Part shown: positions 34,481-47,620 of the stretch, piece after piece | Layout: every line of letters starts with the position of its first letter | Position numbering within the stretch: position 1 is the stretch's first letter | NCBI RefSeq assembly: GCF_030867145.1 | Contig: NC_134442.1 | Span: forward strand, 4,293,001-4,357,000 | Length of the DNA stretch: 64,000 nt | DNA from: Opisthocomus hoazin | Lineage: Eukaryota; Chordata; Aves; Opisthocomiformes; Opisthocomidae | Reading direction: 5' to 3' | Program-made: the position numbers and the translations under genes | Notes under the pieces: model-generated | The model's input: the letters and a program-made list of their open reading frames with translations, nothing else | Databases searched by the model: none | What the model was told of the DNA's origin: nothing

Positions 34481-35880
34481 AAGACCATTGCAGATCGAGC
34501 AGTTCATGCTGCGCTGCATAGATCGCTCAGCAGCAGGACAACCTCAGCATCTCATTGTCACAGTGGAGCCTGCAGGCACCTCCCACCCAGTACTGACCAT
34601 TCCACCACCTGTGTGGCCTTGTCTCCATCTAACAATGCAGCAAGAAGTTTTCATGAGAACATCCTTTCTGTTGGATTTAGAGATGATGAACAGAGTTGTT
34701 ACCTTGCAGGGAAATACAAGAGGTTGAATGACTGAAATGGGACACTCTTTTCTATGGAGGGGGTCTGCATGTCATGCTGCGTGTGGGTGGGAGTACCATC
34801 TGGTGCTACACCACCCAAGCATCACACAACCTAGAAGGAAGAAAGACTGTCAATACTCTTCTCTCCTTACAATCTTCTTCCTAACAGCATTTTACCTCAC
34901 AGAATCAGAGTACATTTCTTAACTGGGATCATAACAGACCAGTGCCTCCTGGTATAAAACTCTCTAGGCATACATAGGTGTAGTGCCTCTGCTCCCATGG
35001 ACTGGTAAGGCTGTAGTCTGCAGAAGCAACCCCTGGCCGGATCCCCATCCACCGCTGTCTGTTCTCCTCCAGACTCCTGCCTCAAAACTCAAAGACCTGG
35101 GAGACCTTGCTGGCAGTAACTGAGGGAAAGAGGTCATAGACTATGTGAGATCTATCTAGACCTCCTCTTATTAAATTCAGCAGTGGCCCCATACTCTCTG
35201 TTTCTTCTTTACCTCTTCCTAATGTGTCACAGCTCATTTTGGTGCCTGTTGCATTACCTTTTCTATCGCAATTCAGTGAAGGATTAATGCTTTAAAGAAT
35301 AAGGATTCTACCTGGGCCTGGAGGAGGCTGTCCTTGAGGACAAGATGTATCCAGGCACACTGTGAAAATAATTTTCCTGTTCCTTGACTGTGTCATCAGG
35401 TCTGTGAGTAACGACTCCAGTTCTTTGCGCTTTGAGTTCACACAATCCCTGTAGCTATTGGGTAGAGGAGGGACAGACCTTGCATCTCTGATATCATCTG
35501 ATGGTTGATGCCTCTGACTGAAGTCATCAGTCAGTGGCACAGAGGTACCAAGTCACACTCTTTGTGATGACATCTGGAGGGACCTGTCACACACACCCCA
35601 AAGGGAAATTGATTTCCTGTAGGTCCTCTGCTGTCCCTGCCAGCCCTGGCATCACATGTAGCTTTGTGGGCCTGGATTTGAACATGAAACTGAGTGGCTG
35701 ACCTAAATTCTCCAAGTCAACATGGGGATAAACATGAAACAACTGCCGATGTAGTCAGTGGTGATCTAGTAAATACAGCAGAAGGATGAGAGAGACTGAG
35801 CTCTTCCTATGGTACAGGACACGAACTACTCAGATGAATGCCTCTGTAGGCCACCCTGAACATGATTAGTAGCGACAGGT
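34480..35880. other. Mostly unrecognised, one CR1-like piece
   Basis: 35010-35260 resembles antisense CR1 sequence also found near 52540 and 33200. The rest holds nothing I can assign. Homology to the upstream part of the receptor 4 unit begins near 35880. Confidence 0.4.
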
Positions 35881-36456
35881 TCAATTGCCCTTATTTTGGG
35901 CATCAGCTGTCATTTCCTTTGGCGAAAGGGAATGGCCAGCAGCCTCTAAGAAGATGCCCTCAGATGTTGCCCTGTCTCTACAAACGGCTCCGTTTGTACC
36001 TGCACATATCTTAGACCACCTCTGCCATCTCACATGCCAGCAGACAGCTTCATCTGAACTCCTCAGTTTTGGTCTTCAATTCCATTAGTTAGCATGGGAG
36101 CTTCAAAAAGGAGCTCACCTTCAGGTGCCCCATTCAACGCCCACCTGAAGAGAGACAAGAGGAATCCCACCTCCTGTGGGGTGGTGGCAGGCACTGGGGG
36201 GAGCTGAATCCCCTTTGAGTCCCAGGACTACAGACCCAGGATGAGATGCCTCAGTTGACTCATCTGAATGCCTTCCATCAGCAGGGGTGAAGGAGATCCC
36301 AGCCTGTCCTGCTCTGGCTGTCCTGCCTAAAGATGGGATAAGAAAAGGGGATACTTGGAGCCAACTCTTTTGGTGACAGGAGAAGTGCCACTGCTGAAAT
36401 TGTGTCTCTGGAGCTGAGGGAGAAAATATCAGTGATTGCTTCAGTTTGTTTCACAG

Positions 36457-36749
36457 CAAGTTGTCCTGGAGACCAAGAGACACCTCAAGGGAGGCCAGAG
36501 TGGGTAGACATAATGCTGCCTTGGGCTGGTTCTGTGCTGCTGAGCTGGACTGGGCTCCTGGCAACCAGGCAGCTCTGCAGAGAGACAGCTGTGCCCAGGA
36601 GCAGCTCCTCTGCAAAGCACAACAGGGCTGAGGGAACTGCCTGCAGGCAGCGAGGGGAGAGGAGTGAGGCAGAGCGAGGTTAAAGGCAGTCTGAAGCAGG
36701 GGGGTGCTCTGCGCTCACTGAGGGATCGACCCTCGCAGTCCATAACATG
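36457..36749 (+). other. Probable 5' noncoding exon of receptor 3
   Basis: A 293 bp block bounded by TTTGTTTCACAG and GTAAGTCTC (GT at 36750), strongly similar to 55179-55487 and to the reverse of 11681-11990. It contains short non-conserved open frames but no shared protein, which fits an untranslated leader. The presumed intron runs 36750-38564. Confidence 0.55.
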
Positions 36750-38451
36750 GTAAGTCTCTGGCTGTTGGACAATGCAGGTGCCGTTCCTGGAGGGGTCTCC
36801 TCAAGCTGGTACATCCCACAGTTTACAGGATCTGTCAGGATGTCTCTCACAGTATCTCTTTGATAGAGCAGAAGAACGTGCTCCAGGGTAGGGTTTCTCT
36901 GCTGTCCTGTCAGAGAGACAGGCCATGATGGCTGCCTTCTGCTGGAGATGAATGCAGGGCCATGCAGCCAGGGGTGCCCAGGGCTGTCCTTCAGAGGGGG
37001 CTCCCTGTACTCCAGGGGTCTTTGTGCTGCCTTCCAGGGTCAGCACTCAGCCTGCACTGCAGGGATCCCCACAGAGCGGTGAGGAGAAGCTGTGGATGGA
37101 AGGAGTGACCCTGACAGAGCAGGGTCCTTTGGCTGTCGAGAGGGTGCTGTGTGGGTCAGGGCTGCTCACAGCACCAGATCAACACTGGGAACTTTCAACG
37201 GGAAGGTCAACAGAGCGTATACTAAAAAGATAAGAAGTTGTTCAGAGTCTGTGCTTTTTCTTCCTACTCTGAGGGCAGGGCACAGGAGTGGATTTGGAGG
37301 GGGAGAGGAAAGAGAGATAAAAAATTGTTCCAGATTGAACAAGTCACTGAGAAGCCTGAGCTGTATCTCTGAGTTGTCAGTAGGTCTGCTAGGACCCTCC
37401 TAAAGTGCCTTCAGCCACTCTTCTGCCTATGGACAGCAGCAGCATCACCTTTGATGAACCCATCAGGTTTTCCTACCCTTTTGAAGCTCCAAACAGGAAA
37501 ACATTTCCAGGCAGTTGCCTGCAAACAGGCAGGAATCTGTAGGGTCAGGGTGAGTGCACAGCAGTTGGGATGGGGTCTGTGAGTGCTGACAGGGAGTAGA
37601 GATGGAACAGAGAAACACCTCCCAGGAGGAAGATCTCCAGGCAGCAGGGATATGATCAGGTAATGATAGGACAGGAAAACCAGAAAGGTTGTAGGAGGAA
37701 GAATTCAGAAAATTCCACATGATCTCCTTCAGTGCAGAGCCCTTCCTCTGAGCAAGCCCCCTTGCCCCCTCTCCCACCCACTAAAGCCTCTGCCCTCAGG
37801 GCTGTGGGCTCCAAGCCATGAACCACCTCCTCTGCAGCAGAGCTCCAGCAGAGCCGTGGGGCAGCTCTCCAGCCACGTCTCCATTTCTCTGCTGCAGATC
37901 ACAGGGGCTCAGAGCTCAACTGCCCGGCAGTGTTGGTGTCTGGGAGGTGGTGTGATATTACCCTCTACCTCAGAAAGGTCCAAGCACAAGGCAGATGGGA
38001 ACAAGACGCAGGGACAAACCAGTTCCCCTCACTCTGCATTAAACCACAGGCAATTCTCTTGCCTTGCAGGATTTGCTCTGTGCTCCCCAGCTGCTGCAGA
38101 AATGCTGAGGGTTTCTGAGATCCAAGCACACAACAGAGGTGAGATAAAGGGAGTTGTAAAGAAACCCCAAACCTTTTGAAATGCCTTCTGCTATCCTGGT
38201 CCTTAGCAGTGGGAGTGCAAAGGCGGACAAGCCCTGCTGCATTAGGAGCAGTTTCACTTGACAAGGTCGAACACCAGGACTGACCCCTACTCTCATCTTT
38301 CCCATGAACGCATTGCTGCAGAGCAGGACTGGCTTCTCGGCAGCCGGTGGGCAGAGGTCATTCTCCTTACAGCACGTTGAGACAGCACCAACAGCAGCTC
38401 CAACCTCAGAGCTGATGCAATGTCTCCTAGAAAAAGAAAAAAAGCATGCAC

Positions 38452-38475
38452 GTGTGTGTGTGTGAGTGTGTGTGT
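38452..38475. repeat. (TG)n microsatellite before receptor 3
   Basis: A dinucleotide run with one interruption, about 110 bases before the coding exon of receptor 3. It follows an A-rich stretch and sits inside the presumed intron. Confidence 0.85.
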
Positions 38476-38587
38476 TTAGGAGGGAGAGGGGTACTGGGAA
38501 ATGTATTTGATTTTGCTCAGACAAGTCTCCACTAAATTGTAACTGTTATTTCCTTCTTGGACAGTGGACTATACCCAGTGGCAGCAA

Positions 38588-39523
38588 ATGACCAACAGCA
38601 GCTACATCACCGGGTTCCTCCTCCTGGCATTCGCAGACACACGGGAGCTGCAGCTCTTGCACTTCTGGCTCTTCCTGGCCATCTACCTGGCTGCCCTCCT
38701 CAGCAATGGCCTCATCGTCACCGCCATAGCCTTTGACCACCACCTCCACACCTCCATGTACTTCTTCCTCCTCAACCTCTCCCTCGTTGACCTGGGCTCT
38801 GTCTCTACCACTCTCCCCAAATCCATGGCCAATTCCCTCTGGGACTCCAGGGTCATCTCCTATGCAGGATGTGTTGCCCAGGTTTTCTTTGTATTTTTCT
38901 TGTTTGGAGCAGAGTATTCTCTTCTGACTGTCATGGCCTATGACCGCTATGTTGCCATCTGCAGACCCCTGAACTATGGGACCCTCCTGGGCAGCAGAGC
39001 TTGTGTCCACATGGCAGCAGCTGCCTGGGGCAGTGCTTTGCTCAATTCCCTCCTGCACACTGCCAACACATTTTCCATACCCCTCTGCAAGGCCAATGCT
39101 GTGGACCAGTTCTTCTGCGAAGTACCCCAGATCCTCAAGCTCTCCTGCTCACACTCCTATCTCAGGGAAATTGGGCTTATTGTGGTTAGTCTTTCTTTAG
39201 CTTTTGGGTGTTTTGTTTTCATTGTGGTGTCCTATGTGCAGATCTTCAGGGCCGTACTGAGGATCCCTTCTGAGCAGGGACGGCACAAAGCCTTTTCGAC
39301 GTGCCTCCCTCACCTGGCTGTGGTCTCCCTGTTTATCAGCACTGGTATGTTTGCATACCTGAAGAGCCCCTCCTTCTCTTCCCCATCCCTGGATGTGGTG
39401 GTGGCTGTTCTGTACTCAGTGGTTCCTCCAGCAGTGAACCCCCTCATCTACAGCATGAGGAACCAGGAGCTCAAAGATGCCCTGAAGAAGCTCATTGAAT
39501 CAGCAGTCTTTCAGCAGCAGTAA
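38588..39523 (+). CDS. Olfactory receptor 3, OR14-like, intact
   Basis: Seven-transmembrane odorant receptor of 311 residues with an unbroken frame. It has a sequon at N3, the TM1 SNG motif, LHTSMYFF at 53-60 (Ser in place of the usual Pro at 56, shared with the broken receptor 2), PKSMAN at 77-82, C95 and C177 for the conserved disulfide, MAYDRYVAIC at 116-125, KAFSTCLPHL at 234-243 and NPLIYSMRN at 284-292. The frame stays open upstream to 38564, but that codon is GTG and the AG acceptor ends at 38564, so the first ATG, at 38588, is chosen; it is 23 bases into the exon. Upstream are a candidate 5' exon and a 1.8 kb intron; downstream an AATAAA at 39732. The odorant is unknown. Confidence 0.95.
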   Translation: MTNSSYITGFLLLAFADTRELQLLHFWLFLAIYLAALLSNGLIVTAIAFDHHLHTSMYFFLLNLSLVDLGSVSTTLPKSMANSLWDSRVISYAGCVAQVFFVFFLFGAEYSLLTVMAYDRYVAICRPLNYGTLLGSRACVHMAAAAWGSALLNSLLHTANTFSIPLCKANAVDQFFCEVPQILKLSCSHSYLREIGLIVVSLSLAFGCFVFIVVSYVQIFRAVLRIPSEQGRHKAFSTCLPHLAVVSLFISTGMFAYLKSPSFSSPSLDVVVAVLYSVVPPAVNPLIYSMRNQELKDALKKLIESAVFQQQ

Positions 39524-39731
39524 GCTCCTCATGTCTCTTCCCAAGTCATTTCCAATGTTTACCGGGACCTCCTGTGCCTTGGGCATTTGATCTGTGACAA
39601 TTCCATTTCTCCAGGAATGTCTGCGTCCCCTCCACTTCTCCAAAGACGTGAACTTAACCTTTCTGACCCAAAGGCTTTAACACATGTATCTGGCACGAAG
39701 GTAGAGGTTGCCTCCCATGTCACATCTCTGT

Positions 39732-39737
39732 AATAAA
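39732..39737 (+). promoter_or_regulatory. Poly(A) signal AATAAA of receptor 3
   Basis: Lies 209 bases after the receptor 3 stop, in a context shared with receptors 1 and 4. Confidence 0.7.
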
Positions 39738-39739
39738 AG

Positions 39740-41340
39740 GGGATTTCCTCAGTGGCAGTTTCTGCAGGTTGGGTTCTTCTTCCAAAGCTGACATCAGGAA
39801 CAGACTGAGGAAACTGCTACCACGAGGCCTTGCTGCTGAGCAGGGCTTCTTTGTGGGGTGAGGTGTATATAGGGTGATGCATTGGATAATGAGACTTGGG
39901 CTGAGCTTTCACTTGTTGCTGCCCAGTGCTCCTGGAGATGGTGACAAGCAGCCGGGATCTGCCTGGGACAGTCCCCCTCTGGCTGCCATGCAGCGCAACT
40001 TGATGGCTCTGCAGAGGCGAGTCATGAGCTTGGGGCCCTGCAGCAAGCATGGAAAGGGGGTAGAATCATCTGGTCAGGCCAGCACAGACACCATCTCCTG
40101 GGGAAAGGCTCACTAGAGGCATGGATGCTCCCGGAGAAGAGAAAGGAAACAGTCTCTTCTTGGGACTCTGCCTGTCTTGGGACAGGCTGCTCTGTCACCA
40201 GGGCAGCAGGAGCAGCCAAAGGAGTCCCAGGGCCAGGAATCTTTTGCTGGAGAGAGGGTCTGGCACAGAGAGGCTGCCTGCATGGACACATAAGGATCTC
40301 TCGGAGACAACAAGAGGGGAAACAGGGAGACACTGACCTGTGTCTCCTCATGCCACCAGCCCTAGGGCTGATGGGGGAGGCTGACCCCACTCTCTGAGCT
40401 CCAAGAGCTGCATTGTCCATCAGAGAGGCTTAGGCTGTGGGGTGAGCACTCAGAGCTCTGTAGCACCATGTGAAGGGGACTGCTATGGGTCCAGGGCAGC
40501 CTGGGATGCTGGGCTGTGCTGTGCTGGGGAGAGGGCAGAGGAGTTGGGGACATCTGAGGAGGGGCTGGCCTGGGCTGAAAAGTGCCCAGAAAATGCAGAA
40601 GTTAGATGAGCTGTGTGACCATGCCAAGTGAGGACACACTCCATTGGGTTTGTGGTACAGAGCCAGGACTGACGGAAGGGATCTGAGACATGCAAGCAGA
40701 GGACAGAGGGGTTGGTCTGCACACTTGGTGACATGGACAGACCAGGAAGGTGACCCAGGGCGTCACCCTCCAGCCTCTCTCACTGGTCATTTCCAGCAGT
40801 GGCTGCTCAGCCGAGGTTTCTGGGTGAGTTTCGCTGTAAGGTCATCTCCACCTTCCTGCTGGGCTCAGTGCCTGTATCCGGGGAAAGTCCAGCCCTGCCT
40901 GGCTGCTCTCCTGGCCCAGACGCTGTCAGACCCTGGAGCAGGGCTGGCTGTGAAGCCCCACATGTGGCATGGCCATTCCAGGAGCGTGGAGAGGCTGCCT
41001 AAGAAGGCGGCCATGGCGTGACAAAGTGTGAAGGACTGCTGTGGGCATCGTGTCATAGGCACCATTCCCCACTCAAAAACACCCTCTCCCTAAATGTGGC
41101 TACACAGTGGGGCCGAGGGACAAATACAAGAGGCAGCAGGGCTGGGACGTTGCAAGACAGGGTGCAGCCATGAAGCAGCTCCCAAAAGCAGACATCAAGG
41201 GCAAGTACAGACAAGCAATATCTGTACTTAGCCTACACTGGTCAGGTATGACTTTGGGAGAAGCAAACCTCACCTGGAGTTGGTGGCTGCAAGTGAAGTC
41301 AAGAGCAAAGAGAAGAACTGCAATTGCTGTGTAAGAGACC
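39740..41340. other. Receptor 3 downstream flank, no gene
   Basis: The first 100 bases and 40790-41000 have counterparts after receptor 4. The intervening kilobase is extra in this unit. Open frames here overlap on both strands and lack motifs. Confidence 0.4.
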
Positions 41341-42135
41341 AAGGCTGAAAAAGGGGAATGCAGGGCTTCTTTTGAGTGGGGAGAGGAAGCTAAAATAGCA
41401 GACAATAATGGGGCTGAGGGGCTCCATGCCTTCTTTGCCTGAGTCTTCCTGATAAGGTCTCTCAGGCCTCAGTGTTCAAGGAGGGGTTCAAGAGGACGAG
41501 AAGACATATTGGCAGGACCCTCATGAAATGCCAGAAAGACGAATGCCAGTTTCTGCCCCTGCAGGGGACTCACCCTGGAAATTACACAGGCTGGGGGCTG
41601 CCTGCCTGGGATCAGCCCCGTGGGAAAGGTCTTGGTGGTCAGGGATCTGGTCGGGAGGCAGCCGTGTGCCCTGGCAGCAAGGTGGGGCTTCAGCTTCCTG
41701 GGCTCTACGATCAGGAGCATGGCCAGGAGATCAAGGGAAGGGATTCTCTGAAATACTCAATCCAGGTTTCAGACTCCCAATTCAGGAACGATACTGGCAA
41801 GATGGAGTAGGTTTATTAAAGTTCGCTCAGGACAGCCAGGGCCTGGAGCACTTTGCCTGTGAGGAGACTGAGAGAGATGGGCTTGCTGAGCCTCGAGGAG
41901 AGAAGGCTGAGGGGGACCTCATCCCAGCCTGCCAGCAGCTACGAGAAGGTCATGGAGAAAACAGAGTCCATCTCTTCTCCACTGTGCATAGCAGGAGGAC
42001 AACAAATAATGGGAGGAAGATGAAAGAGAAGAGGTTCAACAGGAGAGAAGGACAAATTGTCCCCAGGAGCTCAGCCAAGTGCTGGAACAGGTCACCCAGA
42101 GAGGTTGGGCAGTCTCTGTCCATGGGGCTGTGTAA
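41340..42135 (+). mobile_element. CR1-like fragments downstream of receptor 3
   Basis: 41340-41520 reads as a sense CR1 segment (NNGAEGLHAFFA). 41640-42135 is the counterpart of the fragments after receptors 1 and 4. The two may be separate insertions. Confidence 0.55.
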
Positions 42136-42828
42136 GCCAAAACAGACAGGATGCAGAAACAACCACAAAATCACGGGTGAAATGTAAAGAGTAGATTTAT
42201 TTTCTCTACCTCGCAAACCAGGGGATCTCTGATACAGCCCCTGGGTAGAGGCACAAAAGCCAAGCAGGAATGCAGAAACCACAGAGCTAGGCCCTTACTA
42301 GAGAAAGAGTGCCAGCTACTGAACCTGCTGCTTTTGCCTGGATTTATCAGGGATTTGCTCAGACAGAGCTTTCCACTGTGCCTTGATCCTTCCCGCGGCA
42401 AGGCAGGAATCTCGAGCATGTTCGACTCATTACCTTGGAGTCTGTTGCAGGCCTGTGTATCTAAAGGTAGATGTTCTACTTGTCAAGCACACAAGACTAA
42501 ACAGTGATATGTGTGTTTTTCAACACCCAGCTGCAAGTCACTTGAGCGTGTTCACAATCCTCTTCGCCAACCTTCCACGATTATCCCACATGCAGCATGT
42601 GACAATCCAACAGCACACGCCATCTCTCCTGCCTTGAAATGCTATTGTGACAGATGGAGCACAAAGTCACGGGCTAAGTGAACTCAATGGACGTTACGGA
42701 GGGATGGCCCATAACGTAAGGAATGACATCTCTGTGTGCAAATGAAAAGACAGCAAAAGTGGTGGTAATTTATAGGAAAGTGTTGGATCTGAGCATGAGG
42801 TAGGTGGTAGAAAATAAGGGGTGGATAC

Positions 42829-43399
42829 TGTCCCGGTTTCAGCTGGGACAGAGTTAATTTTGATCTGAGCAGCTGCTGTTTTGTATTTAGTATGAGAAGA
42901 AAGTTGGTACCACTGAAGTTTATAGCTGTTTCTAGGAAACTAAGGTCTTTTTCTGGTTTCTCTTGTTCAGCTAATGAGTAGGTCTGCAGGAGCTGGGAGG
43001 CGGCAGAGCCAGGCAGCTAACCCAAGCTGACCAATGGAAATATTCCATATCACAGGTGGCATGCTCAGTATAGAAGTGGGGGTTGTTTGGGGACAGATCC
43101 ATGAATTCCAGGAGTTCCATGGATTCTGCGATGGCTTCTTAGGGACAGACTGTGCAACTGGGCATTGGGCAGTGAGAAAAATTGCATTGTGTATCACTTG
43201 TTTTGCATAATCGTTACTAGTAGTAGTATAAAAATTAGTCTTAGTATGGTTCCTTCCTTTAATTTCTTAGTAAACTGCCTTTATCTCAACCCATGAGTTT
43301 TAGTTTTGTCCATTCTCCTCCCCATCCCACTGCAGGATAGGAGCAGAGAGCAAGCAGCTGTCTGGTCCTTGTTGCAAGCTACCACGTTAAATCACTACA
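42829..43399 (+). mobile_element. Solo LTR, same family, plus strand
   Basis: A 571 bp element starting TGTCCCGGTTTCAGCTGGGA, with AGAGTTAATTTTGATC, a CCAATGGAAATATTCCATATC block, AGTAAACTGCCTTTATCTC and a terminal ACTACA. It is related to the minus-strand LTR at 21204-21785. No clear target duplication or internal genes are seen. Confidence 0.8.
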
Positions 43400-43679
43400 C
43401 CATGGGAATTTCTCCCTGGGTCAGCAATTCCATTCAACAGGTACCTCCTTCTTCTACCGGTAGTGTCCTGCAAGTCCTCATGCTGCTGTCTTGTCAGAGG
43501 CACCACAAATCTGGTATGCACAAACTAAAAGCTTTTAACATAGAGCTTCACTCCAAGGGGGCTATGAGAAACTGTTAGATTTGGCAATAGAAACCTCATG
43601 AAATTTTAGAAGAAGTTACAAGTCTTTTTGAGGGAAGAGAATAACTCAAAAAATGAGGGAGGTGGGGACGTGAACAGCT

Positions 43680-45680
43680 CAGGAGTGACCCTGAGGAGAA
43701 GGGCCTGGGCATTCCCAGGGATGCCACATGAGCAAGTTGCACATGCTCAAGGAGAATAAGGCCAAGAGCATACCGGGCTGCATTAGGAGGAGTGTGGCCA
43801 CCCAGGGAAGAGCGTTATCATCCCCCTTGGCTCAACACTGGTATAACCACATCTGGACTAGTGTGTCTGCATGTGGGGCTCCCCAGTGGGGAGGAACTAA
43901 AAAGGTTCTAGAGGAGATCTACCAGGAAGGGGTTTTGGGCATCTGTAGAGAGGCTGAGGGTCCTGGGCTTCTTTAGCCTCGTGAATTGGAGGCTGACGGC
44001 ACTAAAGTAGCAGCCTGTGACTCCTTGAAGGATTATTTCAGAGATGATGGAGCTTTTCTTGGTAGTGAGAAGGAAAGGAAATCTTCATGAAGTGCATCTT
44101 GGAAGGTTCAGAATGGACATGAGGAATGAGAAATGTCACTCAAAGTGTAGCAGTGTTGTGCAAGAGGTCACCCAGGGGGTGTTTGGATCAGCCCATGGAT
44201 TTCAATTTGAAGGAACAGCCATTGAGGGTGAAGAGACAACAGTGAAAAGACAGAAATGTCGGAGTGAAAGCTAGGCGGGAAAAGAAAATGAGTATCTACA
44301 GGCTGAAGTGAAAGAGGTGCAGGCACGAAACAGTGTAGGACAGCCTGCAGTAGAGATGGCTGAGGACTCTGGCAGGGCCAAAATTTTAACAGGACCGAAG
44401 GCTTTGTCTGCTTGACTATGGATGTTGCCTGTACCACTGAGGCCAAGCAGGAGAAATATTCTTTTGAGGCTCTAGGCTTTGTTTCTTCCTCACCTCTTCA
44501 TTAGAAGGCTGGGAGGTTTCACAGACTTTTCCTACACTTTTCATTGCTCACCCTCACATCCAGCAGTATCCAGTAAGAACCCTGAGCCACAGGTGACGGA
44601 CAGGATCTGCCCTCCCAGGGCCTGGGGCTCAGGCCTTGGCCTTTCTGCTTCATAAAGCAGACCAAGGGGTTTTTTTTCTTAGCTATGCAGCCACCTGCAC
44701 AGTGCCTTTGCCTACCTGCAATCATGGCCTCCAATTCTCTGCTCTAAGGAGTCCCTGGGGAGGCTTTGTCAGTAATGGCCCTCAGTGGGGCCAATCAATG
44801 CTTCCAGGTACTTTCAGTTTTGCTTCTGCCTTCCTGAGAATTTTTTTGACCTCCTCTCAGTATCTGAGGTTCATTAACTAAACACCGAATACCCCATGGT
44901 GCTCATTAAAATACAGAAAGTGCCAAGATAACAAGCTCATGTAATTTTCTTCAATTCTTCAAGACGTGTACCGCTAACAGGAGCTTTGTCATAATGTAGA
45001 TAAGGAGGAAGATGTCATCCTGTGCCTAATAAAAATATTTATTTATTTTAAGGTATATTTTTAATTGCTTTTTAGTTTAGAGAGGAAGTGGTAGGAACAT
45101 TCTCCAAGCAATACTGATTCATGGTGTTTCCTCAGGATATCTGGACAGGTAGGAAAAGCAGTGCCTTGAGGTCTGCCACTCTATGGAAAACTTTGCTCCT
45201 CACCTCCCCAACCTCAACATTTCTCTCATCAGCCACCTGGGAGTTGTGTCACTGTTTCTTTCATCAGCCTTCTCCACTGATCTCTGCAGCTGGATGTTAC
45301 AGCTCCATTGCACCATCTCCCACCTCCTCTCCATAGAGAGCTGGCTGCACACAGGCACAGCAGGAGTTTTCCTATTTACAAGAAAGGAATAATTAAAGCA
45401 TAATCATATTCCATAAACAAAATACATAGTAATTACAATCTACCTCTAATGAGGTTGCCTTCCTATAAGTCATAATCTTATGAGAAATATTATGGCTATG
45501 TAGAGGAAAACAAAAGTTATAAACACACTTAAAGAGTTGGCAAAGGAGACAATGAGACTGCTGAAAGGCAGGCAAACTTTTAACTCCCTGATGTCAAAAT
45601 AGCAGCTCGGTAGGTGGCAGGAATCTGAATGAACAAAGAGTAAAGGGAGGAGAAAACTGGACAACGATGGAAAGGGCCTT
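43680..45680 (+). repeat. Low-copy module B, copy 3
   Basis: CR1-like start at 43680-44010 (GGGCTGCATTAGGAGGAGTG), then the shared body. 45180-45380 matches 6660-6880 (CTTTGCTCCTCACCTCCCCAA). It runs in the same direction as copy 2, opposite to what the plus-strand receptors 3 and 4 would predict. Confidence 0.6.
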
Positions 45681-46739
45681 TGTCTAGGCAGCCTGCATCT
45701 GAAAAAAATTACTTTAGAAATAGTGAAGACAGGTGAAAATATATGAAAAATTAGAGAAATTCAATACACCATTTAACAGGAAGAATAGCAGTTATGATGT
45801 TATAAGGGGAGATCGACATTTCTTTGGAATATAGCTTTTTAAACTTCCTGGCATTGGTCGAGGGCTCTTGTGAGTGAGGACAAGGCAATGTTGCGGCTGT
45901 TGTTGAAAGAGGTCAGAACGTCAACCCAGGGAACCCCAGGCTGTACAAGGTCAATTTGGCATTTCTGTGCACCTAAAAAAGAAGAACGTGTCCGAAAGCA
46001 GTCAGCATGGACTGATGATGGATCAATCATGCCTCTAAAAACTAGTTGCTGTCATGATGAAGTATCAGCATTTGTGCATGAGTGAAGAACAGTGGATGCC
46101 ATTTCTGACCCTTTTGACATGGTCTCCCTCAATGTCCTTTCACCCTGGTTAGGCCATTACAGCCAGGATGTCTTGACAAAAAATGGGTAAAAAAATAATT
46201 GTATGATCAGGCTGAGGAAGCAGTGGTGAAGGACTCATGCCCTACCCGGAGGTCACTGGGACATACTGGGGCATTGTGGGGCAGCAGAGGGAATTATCCT
46301 TGACTCCTCACGCATTTCTTCCCAAGCTCAACTTCACTCCTAACTCCTAACACCCAAGTGTCATAGGGAGGATGTGGAATGGGAGTGGCAGTCAGGTCAT
46401 AACACTCTGTTTCTGAAATTCTCCATTGTGGGTCCTTCCCACCAACTGCAGTTCTCCACAAATTGCTCCAGCATGAATCCTTTCCACAGGGTACAGTCCT
46501 TCAGGAATGGACTGCTCCACCGTGGGTCCCCCACAGGCCGCAGGTCCTGCCAGAAAACCTGCTGCGTTGGCTTCTCTTCATGGGCAGCATATCCTTGGTC
46601 CTCCATGGGCTGCAGGTTTGCTTTCACTATGCTAAGGCATAAAGGCCAGCCCAGCACAGCTTCTCTTCTGGGACAGACCACCAGAAGTCCTGGAGGATGG
46701 ATGTTTCCTGTGCCCTTGGGAGCTGAGAAAATTGAATGC

Positions 46740-47150
46740 TTGTTACACACCAGTGTCTTGGCTACTGTTTCTCACTCTGCTCCCTTGTAGTGAGTACACA
46801 GGCAGCTGGAAAGAAGTTGAAAGGGAACACAGCCAGGACAGCTGATCCAAACTGCCCAGAGGGATATTCCCTACCATAGGACCTCATGCTCAGGAATAAA
46901 AGTATGGGACAGAGGAAGAAGGAGGTGGAGGTTTTGATTGTTGAAGGACTCTGCTGCTTGGAGAGTGGCTGGGTATCAGTCTGCTTGTGGGAGGTGGTGA
47001 AAGATGTTCTTTGTTTCACTTGGTGAGGCTTTTACAATCTCTTCACCTATTAAACTGTTCTTATCTTGAGCTGAAACTTCTCACACTTTATTTCTTCCTG
47101 TTCTCTGCCCAGTCCCACTGGGGAAGGGGAGGGAAGAGTGAGAAGCTACC
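46740..47150 (+). mobile_element. LTR fragment, avian ERV
   Basis: Contains AGAGGGATATTCCCTACCAT, GGACCTCATGCTCAGGAATAAAAG and CTATTAAACTGTTCTTATC, matching the U3/R landmarks of the LTR family at 42829-43399. The 5' part (46430-46640) holds repeated GGTCCTCCATGGGCTGCAGG-like text from ERV leader sequence in reverse orientation. Confidence 0.55.
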
Positions 47151-47194
47151 CACCACAGCAAGGAATATGTTGATAACAGTGAATGATTTTCTGC

Positions 47195-47620
47195 AGGGCT
47201 GCCAAGATTCTCAGAGGCTGAAGCACTTGTCTGGCAGGAGAAATGGAGGGCAAGGGCCTTGTTTAGCCTGGAGAGTGGAAGATCTCAAGAATTTCACAAC
47301 AGCCTGTCTGTCCCTATGAGGAAGTGTTCATAAAGATGGAGTCAGTCTTTTCACCGTGGTGCTTGGCAGGAGGATACCAGACAATAGTAAGATGTGGAGC
47401 TAAGGAACATTCAGGATAGAGATAAGGAAAGTATTTTTGTCCACGAGGGCATCCAAACATTGCAGCAAGTCTTCCAGAGACATTGTTCCATCTCAGTCCT
47501 TGGAAGCTTTCCAGCCACCACTGGATCAAGCCTTGAGCAATTTGGTCTGACTCCATAGCTGGCCCTAATGTGAATGCAAGACCAGACCAGAGACCTCCTC
47601 AAGTCCCATGAAGGAGACGG
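47195..47620 (+). mobile_element. Diverged CR1 3' fragment
   Basis: CR1 landmarks GGGCAAGGGCCTTGTTTAGCC, GGATCAAGCCTTGAGCAATTTGGTCTGACTCC and a late region like other CR1 tails. No intact frame. Confidence 0.5.

Noticed and set aside
36402-36683. Short open frames inside the putative 5' exons
   Set aside because: Frames and start positions are not conserved between the four blocks, which fits an untranslated leader better than a small protein.
38564-38587. Eight-residue N-terminal extension of receptor 3
   Set aside because: The first codon is GTG, and its first base is the final G of the AG acceptor. The first ATG is at 38588.
41528-42187. 219-codon plus-strand frame after receptor 3
   Set aside because: It overlaps the CR1-like fragment shared by three receptor units; the frame is not kept in the other copies.
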